Positions 41,654-49,591 of a stretch of 49,591 nucleotides of DNA are shown here, piece by piece; within the stretch, counting starts at the first letter, position 1, and every line of letters starts with the position of its first letter. Origin of the DNA: an uncultured Flavobacteriaceae bacterium (GTDB taxonomy: Bacteria; Bacteroidota; Bacteroidia; Flavobacteriales; Flavobacteriaceae); NCBI GenBank assembly GCA_938084555.1, contig CALKFR010000014.1:1-49591 (forward strand), read 5' to 3'. Under the pieces are notes generated by a model. The model did not search any database and was not told the origin of the DNA. It saw only the letters and a program-made list of their open reading frames with translations. A program made the position numbers and the translations under genes.

Positions 41654-44263
41654 TTATTTTTTTATTAACATGCGCTTTATTTCATTCAATTTCATGAGCG
41701 CTTCAATGGGGGTTAGGGTGTCTAAATTGGTTGTCAATATTTCTTCTCGCAAGTCTTCAAGTAACGGGTCATCTAATTGAAAAAAACTAAGCTGCATATC
41801 ATCATGCTGAATAGTATTTAAAGTGTCTTTTACCTCTTCATTTGTTTGTTTTTTTTCTAATTGCCTAAGTATTTTAGAGGCTTGGTGAATTACTTGACTT
41901 GGCATTCCTGCCAATTTTGCGACATGAATTCCAAAACTGTGATTGCTTCCTCCAGGGACAAGTTTTCTTAAGAAGATAATAGTGTCTTTTAACTCTTTTA
42001 CAGAAACATTGTAGTTTTTAATGCGCTGAAAAGTAGTTGTCATTTCATTTAACTCATGATAATGCGTGGCAAAAAGTGTTTTTGCTTTAGAAGGGTGCTC
42101 GTGTAAATATTCTGCAATTGCCCAAGCAATAGAAATTCCATCATAGGTTGAAGTTCCACGCCCAATTTCATCTAACAAAACCAAGCTTCTTATAGAAATA
42201 TTGTTTAGAATAGATGCGGTTTCATTCATTTCTACCATAAAGGTAGATTCTCCCATAGAAATATTATCACTTGCACCAACTCTTGTAAAGATTTTATCAA
42301 CTACACCAATTTTTGCATTTTGAGCAGGAACATAACTACCCATTTGAGCCAACAAAACAATTAATGCTGTTTGTCTAAGAATAGCAGATTTACCAGACAT
42401 ATTAGGACCGGTAATCATAATTATTTGTTGTTGATTTCTGTTTAATACAACATCGTTTGCGATATATTCTTCTCCAACAGGCAATTGTTTTTCTATAACA
42501 GGATGACGACCATTTTTAATTTCTATATCAGTACTTTCATCAACTAATGGACAGACATAATTGTTTGAAACAGCTAGAACAGCAAAAGATAATAAACAAT
42601 CTATTTGAGCAATTGTTTTTGCATTTTGTTGTATGGGCTGAACAAACCCAATAATATATTGAACTAATTCTGAAAAAAGCTGTTGTTCTAGCTCTTTAAT
42701 TTTTTCTTCTGCACCTAAAATTTTTGTTTCATATTCTTTGAGTTCTTCAGTAATATATCTTTCCGCATTCACCAAGGTTTGTTTTCGAACCCATTCATCA
42801 GGAACTTTATCTTTATGAGTATTCCTAACTTCGATATAATATCCAAAAACATTATTAAAAGCAATTTTTAAACTTGGAATTGCCGTTCGTTCACTTTCTC
42901 TGGCCAGCATATCATCTAGATACTCTTTTCCTGAACTAGAAATTGCTCGTAAATCGTCTAATTCTTTAGATACTCCACCGGCAATAGCACCTCCTTTACT
43001 AATACTCACAGGAGCGTTTTCAAATAAGACCGTATCTATTTTTGAAATTACATCAGAACAATCTAAAAATTGATCACCAAGTCTTTTAATGGATATATTT
43101 TTACTAGCTAAAGCCTTTTCTTTTATTGGTAAAATTGCGTTTAAAGAGTTTTTTAATAGCACAGTTTCACGTGGAGAAACTTTAGCTGTTGCCACTTTTG
43201 AAATCAAGCGCTCTATATCGCTAATTTGTTGCAATTGATATTGAATTGTATCTAGAAAATCATCATTTTCTATGCAGTATTTAACCAGTTCATGTCTGTA
43301 ACTAATTTTTTCTACATTCTTTAAAGGAAGTGCTAACCAACGTTTTAACAACCGTCCTCCCATTGGAGATATTGTTTTATCGATAACATCTAATAAGGTA
43401 ACAGCATTTGTGGAATTAGAATGATATAGTTCTAAATTTCGAACCGTAAAACGGTCCATCCAAACGTAATTATCTTCAGCAATTCTGCTAATATTTTGAA
43501 TGTGCTTTAATTGGTTGTGTTGGGTTTCGGATAAATAGTACAAAACTGCCCCAGCAGCTATAATTCCTTCAGGCAATTCTTCAACCCCAAAACCTTTTAA
43601 AGAATTGACATCAAAATGAGTATTTAAAGTCTCAAAGCCATACTCTTTTTGAAAGACCCAATCATCTAGGTAAAATGTATAATATCGATCTTCAAATAGG
43701 TCTTTAAACTTTTGCTTATTTTGTTTTTGAACCAATATTTCAGATGGACTAAAATTCTGAAGGAGTTTGTCTATATATTCTTCGTTTCCTTGAGCTACTA
43801 AATATTCTCCTGTAGAAACATCTAAAAAAGAAACTCCTAATAAACGTTTACCAAAATGAACAGCCGCTAGAAAATTATTAGATTTTGATTGTAATACTTC
43901 GTCATTTAGTGAGACACCAGGGGTTATTAATTCTGTAACCCCACGTTTTACAATGGTTTTTGTCATTTTTGGATTCTCTAACTGATCACATATAGCTACG
44001 CGCATTCCGGCTTTTACCAATTTTGGCAAATAAGTATTCAAAGAGTGGTGAGGAAACCCTGCCAAAGCAGTTTCACTCTCACTACCTGCACCTCTTTTGG
44101 TGAGAATAATACCTAAAACTCCAGCTGCTTTTTCAGCATCTTTCCCAAAAGTTTCATAAAAGTCACCAACACGAAAAAGTAACATTGCATCTGGATACCT
44201 TCCTTTGATGGTATTATACTGTTTCATTAAAGGCGTTACCTTTTTGATAGGAGATTTTGCCAA
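41654..44263 (-). CDS. mutS: DNA mismatch repair protein MutS
   Basis: An 869-residue MutS1-type protein. The mismatch-reading motif in the N-terminal domain is [17 protein letters not shown] (FxE-type Phe and Glu). The ATPase has Walker [17 protein letters not shown] (about residues 613-628), the [15 protein letters not shown]-type loop as [10 protein letters not shown], Walker [17 protein letters not shown] and [10 protein letters not shown]. It binds base mismatches and recruits MutL. Start is TTG at 44263 ([16 protein letters not shown]); an ATG 12 codons later would remove the conserved TPLMKQY lead-in, so TTG is preferred. Complete, typical length. Confidence 0.96.
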   Translation of the reverse strand: MAKSPIKKVTPLMKQYNTIKGRYPDAMLLFRVGDFYETFGKDAEKAAGVLGIILTKRGAGSESETALAGFPHHSLNTYLPKLVKAGMRVAICDQLENPKMTKTIVKRGVTELITPGVSLNDEVLQSKSNNFLAAVHFGKRLLGVSFLDVSTGEYLVAQGNEEYIDKLLQNFSPSEILVQKQNKQKFKDLFEDRYYTFYLDDWVFQKEYGFETLNTHFDVNSLKGFGVEELPEGIIAAGAVLYYLSETQHNQLKHIQNISRIAEDNYVWMDRFTVRNLELYHSNSTNAVTLLDVIDKTISPMGGRLLKRWLALPLKNVEKISYRHELVKYCIENDDFLDTIQYQLQQISDIERLISKVATAKVSPRETVLLKNSLNAILPIKEKALASKNISIKRLGDQFLDCSDVISKIDTVLFENAPVSISKGGAIAGGVSKELDDLRAISSSGKEYLDDMLARESERTAIPSLKIAFNNVFGYYIEVRNTHKDKVPDEWVRKQTLVNAERYITEELKEYETKILGAEEKIKELEQQLFSELVQYIIGFVQPIQQNAKTIAQIDCLLSFAVLAVSNNYVCPLVDESTDIEIKNGRHPVIEKQLPVGEEYIANDVVLNRNQQQIIMITGPNMSGKSAILRQTALIVLLAQMGSYVPAQNAKIGVVDKIFTRVGASDNISMGESTFMVEMNETASILNNISIRSLVLLDEIGRGTSTYDGISIAWAIAEYLHEHPSKAKTLFATHYHELNEMTTTFQRIKNYNVSVKELKDTIIFLRKLVPGGSNHSFGIHVAKLAGMPSQVIHQASKILRQLEKKQTNEEVKDTLNTIQHDDMQLSFFQLDDPLLEDLREEILTTNLDTLTPIEALMKLNEIKRMLIKK

Positions 44264-44327
44264 ATTTTAGAATTTTTCAGTTAGTTTTACTATTGTTTTT
44301 AATAAGCGTTTAAAGATAGAACTTTTT

Positions 44328-44855
44328 ATGAGAAAACTAAGAAATAACGAACTAGGACGAATCTCCATTTCTACGTTTAAAAAGATAACTAAAACACCAA
44401 TTATTGTAGTTCTTGATAACATTAGAAGTTTAAATAATATTGGTTCTGTTTTTAGAACAAGCGATGCCTTTTTAGTTGAAAAAATTTATCTATGCGGAAT
44501 AACAGCGACCCCTCCTCATAGAGACATTCACAAAACAGCCCTAGGGGCAACGGAATCTGTTGAATGGGAATATAAAGCTGATACTCTAACCCTTGTAAAA
44601 GAGCTTCAATCTCAAGGAGTTAAAGTAGCTGCTATAGAGCAAGTAGAAAACAGTATAATGTTAGAAAAGTTCATTCCAGATCCAATAAAAAGAATTGCTG
44701 TTGTATTTGGAAATGAAGTGAAAGGGGTACAACAAGAGGTTGTTTCTAATGCAGATTATTGTGTAGAGATTCCTCAAAAAGGAACTAAACACTCTTTAAA
44801 TATTTCCGTTAGCTGTGGAGTTGTTCTTTGGGATCTGTATCAAAAAATACAGTAA
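44328..44855 (+). CDS. SpoU/TrmH-family RNA methyltransferase
   Basis: A 175-residue SPOUT methyltransferase. Motif 1 NIRSLNNIGSVFRTSDAF (about residues 28-45), motif 2 IAVVFGNEVKGV (about 124-135) and motif 3 IPQKGTKHSLNISVSCGVVLWD (about 148-169) are intact and form the knotted SAM site. It 2'-O-methylates a ribose in tRNA or rRNA. No N-terminal L30e-like domain, unlike RlmB. It is divergent from mutS and ends 5 nt from the convergent mgtE stop, with no terminator between them. Confidence 0.88.
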   Translation: MRKLRNNELGRISISTFKKITKTPIIVVLDNIRSLNNIGSVFRTSDAFLVEKIYLCGITATPPHRDIHKTALGATESVEWEYKADTLTLVKELQSQGVKVAAIEQVENSIMLEKFIPDPIKRIAVVFGNEVKGVQQEVVSNADYCVEIPQKGTKHSLNISVSCGVVLWDLYQKIQ

Positions 44856-44859
44856 TTAT

Positions 44860-46209
44860 TTATATACCTAGAATAATTTTTGCAATCATAAAATAAATTA
44901 AAATTCCAAAAATATCATTACTCGTTGTAATAAAAGGGCCTGTGGCAATTGCAGGGTCAATTCCTCTTTTATTTAGGAAAAGAGGCACAAAGGTTCCTAT
45001 TAAACCTGCAACAATAATAACCGCCACAAGAGAGGCTGAAATTGCTAAAGCAGTATTCATTTTACCTTCACATAACCATACAAAACCAAATAAAAACACA
45101 GCTAAGACGAGCCCGTTAAGAGCAGCTAATAACATTTCTTTAATTAATCGGCTATTAATACTTCCTTTTACATCATCATTTGCCAATCCTTGAACAATAA
45201 TCGCTGAAGATTGAACACCAACGTTTCCTGCCATTGCCGCAATTAAAGGTGTGAAAAAGAACAACACTGCATTTTCCTCAAAAGTATTTTCAAACATTTG
45301 CATGATTAAGAAAGCACCCACACCTCCCAATAGCCCTAAGAACAACCAAGGTAATCGAGCTTTTGTTAACTGTAAAATACTATCATCTGCTTCAACATCT
45401 TGGGTTAAACCAGCAGCTAATTGATAATCTTTATCTGCTTCTTCTTTGATAATATCTACAATATCATCAATTGTAATTCTACCCAACAGAACACCATCAT
45501 TATCTACAACAGGAATTGCCTCTAAATCATATTTTCGCATTTTATTTGATACTTCGTCAAGATCATCATGAACATTTACAAAGTCTACTTTAGGAATATA
45601 AACTTCTGAAATTGCTGTTTTTGTTGAGGTTATTAGGAGGTCTTTTAAAGACAATCGTCCTTTCAACTTTTCATTATCGTCTACAACATATATAGAATGA
45701 ACTCTTGTTACCTCTTCTGCTTGTGAACGCATTTCTCTCACACATTTAAGAACGTTCCAGTTTTCATTAACCTTTACCAGCTCTTTTGCCATCAATCCAC
45801 CTGCAGAATCCTCGTCATAGGAAAGTAGCTCTTCAATTTCCTTTACATGCTCCTCGTCTTCAATTTGAGACATTACCGCCTCTTGCCGTTCTTCTGATAG
45901 TTCACCTATGATATCTGCGGCATCGTCAGAATCTAATTCTTCAACCTGCTCTGCAATTTCTTTAGCCGAAAGTTTTTGAAGAATCTTTTCACGAATATCT
46001 TCATCAAGCTCCATCAAAACAGCAGAAGTTTTTTCGCTATCGATAAGTTTTATAATGTAGATGATGTCATCAAAAGAAAGTTCATCTAGAATTTCAGCAA
46101 CATCAGCGTAATGCATTTCCTCAAACAAAGCGATAATTGGCTTGTCATTAGAGGCTTCTATATAAGAAGTAATGTTTGCTAATAGTTCGTTAGTGATTTC
46201 AAATGACAT
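44860..46209 (-). CDS. mgtE: Magnesium transporter MgtE
   Basis: A 449-residue MgtE. Acidic N domain (about residues 1-130, with repeated [23 protein letters not shown]), tandem CBS domains (about 130-255, including LISTKTA-like and [17 protein letters not shown]), and five transmembrane helices in the last 170 residues, with [26 protein letters not shown] forming the pore-lining signature. It takes up Mg2+ (or Co2+) and is closed by cytosolic Mg2+ via the N-CBS region. Its ATG lies 11 nt inside the end of rsmA, so the two are co-translated. Last gene of a five-gene operon. Confidence 0.94.
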   Translation of the reverse strand: MSFEITNELLANITSYIEASNDKPIIALFEEMHYADVAEILDELSFDDIIYIIKLIDSEKTSAVLMELDEDIREKILQKLSAKEIAEQVEELDSDDAADIIGELSEERQEAVMSQIEDEEHVKEIEELLSYDEDSAGGLMAKELVKVNENWNVLKCVREMRSQAEEVTRVHSIYVVDDNEKLKGRLSLKDLLITSTKTAISEVYIPKVDFVNVHDDLDEVSNKMRKYDLEAIPVVDNDGVLLGRITIDDIVDIIKEEADKDYQLAAGLTQDVEADDSILQLTKARLPWLFLGLLGGVGAFLIMQMFENTFEENAVLFFFTPLIAAMAGNVGVQSSAIIVQGLANDDVKGSINSRLIKEMLLAALNGLVLAVFLFGFVWLCEGKMNTALAISASLVAVIIVAGLIGTFVPLFLNKRGIDPAIATGPFITTSNDIFGILIYFMIAKIILGI

Positions 46210-47002
46210 CTGTTGCTATTTTTTGCGTGAGTTTGATAAACTCGCTTACAGACAATTGTTCTGGCCGCATCGCAAATATAGCATCTTCTTTTAAGGTATC
46301 CGAAAGTTTGAAAGATTTTAAACTACTTCTCAGCATTTTTCTTCGTTGATTAAATGCTGTTTTTACGACTCTAAAAAACAATTTTTCATCTACCGATAGA
46401 GAAAAATCTTTTTTTCTAATAAGCCGTATAACACCGGAATCTACTTTTGGAGGAGGATTAAAAACACTTGGAGGTACAGTAAATAAGTATTCTACATCAA
46501 AAAATGCTTGTGTCAGTACAGATATAATTCCGTAGATCTTACTTCCCTCCTTTTCTGCAATTCTTTTAGCAACTTCTTTTTGAAACATACCAGATAGTTC
46601 AGGAATGTATTCTCGATTTTCAATGGCTTTAAATATAATTTGAGAAGAAATATTATAGGGGTAATTCCCGATAACAGCAACTTGTTTTTTATTAAAAAAA
46701 GTTGGGATATCTTGTTTTAAAAAGTCTCCTTCAATAATTTTAAATTTAGTATTTGACGTGTCTAGTTTTACATGCTCATTTTTAAAATCATTATTTAAGT
46801 ATGCAACCGAATCCCTGTCAATTTCTATAACATTAATTTGTGCATCACTTTCTAATAAATACTTTGTTAAAACACCCATTCCTGGACCAATTTCTAGAAC
46901 AGTGTCATATCCAACACCTGACAAAGAATTTGCAATATTTTTTGCAGTGTCCTCATCATTTAAAAAGTGTTGCCCTAGATGTTTTTTTGCTTTAACTGTC
47001 AT
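46199..47002 (-). CDS. rsmA: 16S rRNA dimethyladenosine transferase KsgA
   Basis: A 267-residue KsgA. N-terminal [23 protein letters not shown] motif [16 protein letters not shown] (about residues 35-50), the adenine-flipping motif [17 protein letters not shown] (about 111-127) and C-terminal [15 protein letters not shown] are all family hallmarks. It dimethylates two adjacent adenines near the 3' end of 16S rRNA late in 30S assembly. The ATG overlaps the small membrane-protein gene stop by 4 nt, and its 3' end overlaps mgtE by 11 nt. Confidence 0.97.
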   Translation of the reverse strand: MTVKAKKHLGQHFLNDEDTAKNIANSLSGVGYDTVLEIGPGMGVLTKYLLESDAQINVIEIDRDSVAYLNNDFKNEHVKLDTSNTKFKIIEGDFLKQDIPTFFNKKQVAVIGNYPYNISSQIIFKAIENREYIPELSGMFQKEVAKRIAEKEGSKIYGIISVLTQAFFDVEYLFTVPPSVFNPPPKVDSGVIRLIRKKDFSLSVDEKLFFRVVKTAFNQRRKMLRSSLKSFKLSDTLKEDAIFAMRPEQLSVSEFIKLTQKIATDVI

Positions 47003-47184
47003 TTATTTTTTTTACTAATAATATAAAACAACAATAGACTAAGCCCTGTTCCACAGAGGAAACCTCCAATTGATTCCTGTGGCTCTACTCCCCAATACAA
47101 ATATCCCATAAAACCGCCAGTTACAAGAAGCGTGATTCCTACATAAAAAATTAAACATTTAAAAAAGTATGGCTTTATTTTCAT
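46999..47184 (-). CDS. Small membrane protein of unknown function
   Basis: A 61-residue protein with two hydrophobic helices (about residues 9-30, [22 protein letters not shown], and 39-56, [18 protein letters not shown]) and positively charged ends ([13 protein letters not shown]), consistent with an N-in C-in hairpin in the inner membrane. I recognise no family. It overlaps rsmA by 4 nt and follows the DUF4286 gene by 8 nt, so it is surely transcribed with them, and the tight overlap argues it is a real gene. Confidence 0.62.
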   Translation of the reverse strand: MKIKPYFFKCLIFYVGITLLVTGGFMGYLYWGVEPQESIGGFLCGTGLSLLLFYIISKKNK

Positions 47185-47192
47185 ACTTAACC

Positions 47193-47510
47193 TTATGAAG
47201 GATAAAATTTTTTAATCACTTTTAACTCTGTTCTAAAGGAAATCATCTTATCTGCAAACTTCTTCATACTTTCATTTCTAAGTTTTGGAGCACTATTGAT
47301 GTAATAATCATTCAAATCGTCTTTACTGTTTGCGGTGTATTGAACCGAATAAGTAATCCCACCCATTTCTTCCTCAACTAAAACTTGGGTAAGTTTTGCA
47401 GAAACAAAAGCGCTTGATTTTAATACGTCTTTTATGTGTTTCTGAATCCATAAAAGCCATTCTTTGTGAATGCTTTCGTCTATATTCATGGTAACGTTAT
47501 AAATATACAT
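47193..47510 (-). CDS. DUF4286 family protein
   Basis: A 105-residue soluble protein matching DUF4286. The opening YIYNVTMNIDESIHKEWLLWIQKHI and the middle YSVQYTANSKDDLNDYYINSAPKLRNE are typical of this Bacteroidota family, which has a ferredoxin-like dimeric alpha/beta-barrel appearance. Function is unknown. It sits between the TPR gene (39 nt gap) and the small membrane protein in the rsmA-mgtE operon, an order common in flavobacteria. Confidence 0.8.
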   Translation of the reverse strand: MYIYNVTMNIDESIHKEWLLWIQKHIKDVLKSSAFVSAKLTQVLVEEEMGGITYSVQYTANSKDDLNDYYINSAPKLRNESMKKFADKMISFRTELKVIKKFYPS

Positions 47511-47549
47511 ATCTTGATTTATCGTTAAAAACGGACTGCGGAAGAACCT

Positions 47550-49322
47550 TTAATGAATGTTGTCTCCACGTATTTCTCTATATTTTTTTCTTGCATCAAT
47601 TAAATGAATACTAGAAGGTTTCTCAAAGATAATTTTTTGATAGTATTCTGATGCTTTTTGAGGGTCTTTTATATTATTTTTATAGATTTCTGCCAATAAA
47701 TAATAAGAATCATCTACTAATATTCCATCAACATTAATAGAAATTATTTTTAAAAGATTATCAATAGCCTTATTGTATTGTTTTTCTTTAAGATAGATGG
47801 AAGCTTGATTAAACATGGCTTCATCTTCAATATTCTGTCCCTGATATTTTTCTAAGATCTTGTTGTATATTGTTATTGCTTCAATATTTTTATTTTGGTA
47901 GGCTAATAGGTCTGCCATAGCAAAATCAAATAAACCTGAAGGAATAGAATCTTTAGGTTCATTATCTGAAATAACTAAAAATAAATCTACAGCATCGTTA
48001 GCAATAAGTTGTGTTGTGGAACTTTTTAGAATTTTTAACTGAGATTTTGCCCATTTAAAATCACCTTTAAAATAAGATGTTTGAGCCACTTTAAAACGTG
48101 CTTCCTGAGATAGCGGATGATTTTTTAATTGAGTTTGTACCTGAGAAAAATAAAGTAGCGCTTTATTAAACTTTCCTGAAAAAACTAAAACCTCCCCAAG
48201 TTTTAATTTTATTTCTGCAGTTTTAAACTTAGAAGTAGACAAAGACATGGCTTTCTCCAATAAGTCAATTGCCTTCACAGGGTTATTTTTAATAAAAGTT
48301 AAATAGTTTGCGAATTCTAATTGAATTTCTAGAGTATTTCTATTTACACCATATTTTTGAAGTAATTTTTCAAACAAATAGGTAAAGTCATTGTCTTCAT
48401 TTTTTAGAATTATTTTTAAAAGAAATAACTCTGCATTTAATATCTCTTCAATAAAATTAGAATTTTCAAGAATAAATTCAAAACACTCTTTTGCAGTTTT
48501 TGGATCATTATTTTCAAAAGCAATTTTCCCCAATCTAAAAATAGCCTCAATATAATTTGGATCTCTCTTAAACAGAGCTTTTTCTTGAATAAAGGCTTTG
48601 TTATATTCTTTTTGTTTGGTGAAAAGCCAGCTTAATAATTCGTTCCATGCATTTTTGGGGTTACTTATAGACTTCCTTAGTAGAGATTTCTTAAAAGCAA
48701 TATTATTATTATTTGACGCATCTTCATTTATATACCTACTAACGTATCGTTGAACTCCAGCAAGATATCCTTCATTTTTATCTATAAGCGCTATATAAAA
48801 CTCAAACATTTTTTCAAATTCTCCTTTCTCTCCATAAATTTGAGCTATCTGAAATTCATAACTCGCATTTTCATTAAGTTTCATTGTTTTAGAATATGCT
48901 GCAATAGCATAATTAAGTAGATTATTTTGCTGGAACATTCTTCCCATAATTGGACCTAAACCAGGATCTGAATCGATGGCTTTAATTGCAAAATCATATT
49001 CTTCTTTTGCTAAAATTGATTTTTTTTGACGATCAAAGTTATAACCAATTTCTATTCTTAAATACTGTTGAGAAGGATTTTTGAGCAATTTTTCTCGAAG
49101 CCGATTTTCTGCCTTTTTATAATTATTTGTTTCTTGGTAACAAGTAATTAAACGTTTTAGGTACCTCGTGTTGAAAGGGTTGTTTTTCTCTAATGATTCA
49201 AATAACTGAGACGCTTTTTCATACTCTCCTTCTCGGAAATAATTCTCAGCTAAAGAAGAATTATTTTGACTATGAGCCAAATATGACACAAAGAATGTTA
49301 ATGTGAGAAAAAGGTGCTTCAT
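47550..49322 (-). CDS. Exported tetratricopeptide-repeat protein
   Basis: A 590-residue protein. Signal peptide about 1-19 (MKHLFLTLTFFVSYLAHSQ), then TPR repeats through most of its length, clear at about residues 24-60 (ENYFREGEYEKASQLFESLEK), 130-165, 240-275, 350-440 and 475-580 (MFNQASIYLKEKQYNKAIDNLLK, YYLLAEIYKNN). Such helical scaffolds bind proteins at the cell envelope. I start at the ATG at 49322; a TTG three codons upstream (49331) only adds polar residues before the signal peptide. It is the first gene of the operon running through DUF4286, the small membrane protein, rsmA and mgtE. Confidence 0.82.
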   Translation of the reverse strand: MKHLFLTLTFFVSYLAHSQNNSSLAENYFREGEYEKASQLFESLEKNNPFNTRYLKRLITCYQETNNYKKAENRLREKLLKNPSQQYLRIEIGYNFDRQKKSILAKEEYDFAIKAIDSDPGLGPIMGRMFQQNNLLNYAIAAYSKTMKLNENASYEFQIAQIYGEKGEFEKMFEFYIALIDKNEGYLAGVQRYVSRYINEDASNNNNIAFKKSLLRKSISNPKNAWNELLSWLFTKQKEYNKAFIQEKALFKRDPNYIEAIFRLGKIAFENNDPKTAKECFEFILENSNFIEEILNAELFLLKIILKNEDNDFTYLFEKLLQKYGVNRNTLEIQLEFANYLTFIKNNPVKAIDLLEKAMSLSTSKFKTAEIKLKLGEVLVFSGKFNKALLYFSQVQTQLKNHPLSQEARFKVAQTSYFKGDFKWAKSQLKILKSSTTQLIANDAVDLFLVISDNEPKDSIPSGLFDFAMADLLAYQNKNIEAITIYNKILEKYQGQNIEDEAMFNQASIYLKEKQYNKAIDNLLKIISINVDGILVDDSYYLLAEIYKNNIKDPQKASEYYQKIIFEKPSSIHLIDARKKYREIRGDNIH

Positions 49323-49394
49323 CTCTATCAAAGATAATCAACTCAAATGTTAAATTTCATTAAACTTTTTATTTTGAAAACGAATTCTAAAATT

Positions 49395-49411
49395 TTGGCA
49401 CACTTCTTGGA
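49395..49411 (+). promoter_or_regulatory. Sigma-54-like -24/-12 promoter
   Basis: TTGGCAC, five bases, then TTGGA. This matches the RpoN consensus TTGGCAC-N5-TTGCW except for G in place of C at the -12 dinucleotide. It lies 43 nt upstream of the lipoprotein ATG, giving a leader of about 30 nt. An enhancer-binding activator would be needed. Confidence 0.5.
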
Positions 49412-49454
49412 ATATTTTTTATGATTTTTTATCCTTAATTATTAAATAAACAAA

Positions 49455-49591
49455 ATGAAAAAAGTATTATTAGTGTTATTATTAACAACATTAACATCTT
49501 GTCAAGACAATGAAACGCTAAGCCAAGATCAGGCGGCTCAAGATTTACAAGATATGTTTACTGAAATAGAAAGTATGGTAAACACTATTAG
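49455..49591 (+). CDS. Putative lipoprotein (3' end outside window)
   Basis: Begins with ATG at 49455 and remains open to the window end (45 codons visible). The start MKKVLLVLLLTTLTSCQD is a type II signal peptide with lipobox LTSC, so lipidation at Cys16 is expected. The mature N-terminus is Asp/Glu/Gln-rich (DNETLSQDQAAQDLQDMF). The rest is cut off, so the family cannot be named. It is divergent from the TPR gene and preceded by a sigma-54-like promoter. Confidence 0.7.
   Translation, partial: MKKVLLVLLLTTLTSCQDNETLSQDQAAQDLQDMFTEIESMVNTI

Noticed and set aside
43164-43180. parS-like half site GTTTCACGTG inside mutS
   Set aside because: Only one half matches; the second half is shifted by two bases (GAGAAAC) and the stretch encodes conserved MutS residues.
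47047-47063. Another parS-like half site (TGTTCCAC) in the small membrane protein gene
   Set aside because: The second half does not form the palindrome and the centre lacks CGTG.
1-49591. tRNA, rRNA, CRISPR arrays, insertion sequences, prophage genes
   Set aside because: The gaps were scanned by eye and no cloverleaf, regular repeat-spacer pattern, transposase or phage protein was seen. A tRNAscan or Infernal run would be needed to exclude small RNAs.

Overview
The window looks like a chromosomal segment from a marine-type Flavobacteriaceae member (Bacteroidota), close to Polaribacter, Tenacibaculum or Olleya in gene style. The evidence is low GC, a secreted subtilase with a type IX secretion (T9SS) C-terminal tail, flavobacterial families (DUF4175, DUF2807, DUF4286, the small pheS-linked protein), TATATTTG promoter elements of the Bacteroidota TAnnTTTG type, and many TTG/GTG starts without clear Shine-Dalgarno sites. 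No tRNA, rRNA, IS element, prophage or CRISPR array was seen.

1-7.3 kb (minus strand): a compact lipid or polyketide operon. In transcription order it holds a DAO-family flavoprotein, a YceI-family lipid-binding protein, a geranylgeranyl-reductase-like flavoprotein, a SAM methyltransferase, a type III polyketide synthase, a FabL-like enoyl reductase, a FabZ-like dehydratase, a FabF-like ketosynthase and an acyl carrier protein cut by the window edge. My reading is that a dedicated fatty-acid-synthase-like module supplies an acyl starter to the type III PKS, and the product is then methylated and oxidised. This is the best candidate for an undescribed system here. 7.3-14.8 kb: a GNAT gene remnant, dinB, gdhA, pheS with a lineage-specific partner, glpD and an MFS exporter. 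14.9-22.3 kb: the T9SS protease, an ACT-like protein, gpsA, dut, recA and a small-subfamily pseudouridine synthase.

22.3-27.8 kb: elaA, rpiB, a 522-bp very AT-rich non-coding gap with several DnaA-box-like 9-mers, a DagK-type lipid kinase, rnr, a GIN-domain protein and tatA. About 12 kb further on, mnmG (gidA) is flanked by two parS-like ParB sites (35.1 and 37.0 kb). Together these suggest an origin-proximal region, with the 23.2-23.7 kb gap as a candidate oriC. This is an inference: dnaA and parAB are not in the window.

27.9-49.6 kb: housekeeping operons. These are gltX with a secreted protein, an SPFH protein and a YbjQ protein (minus); DUF4175-ybeY-mnmG-methyltransferase (plus); DoxX, a 2-hydroxyacid dehydrogenase and panB (minus); an O-methyltransferase (plus); a second TatA-like protein and mutS (minus); a SpoU rRNA/tRNA methyltransferase (plus); and a TPR protein, DUF4286, small membrane protein, rsmA and mgtE operon (minus). 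The window ends in the start of a lipoprotein gene preceded by a sigma-54-like -24/-12 promoter.
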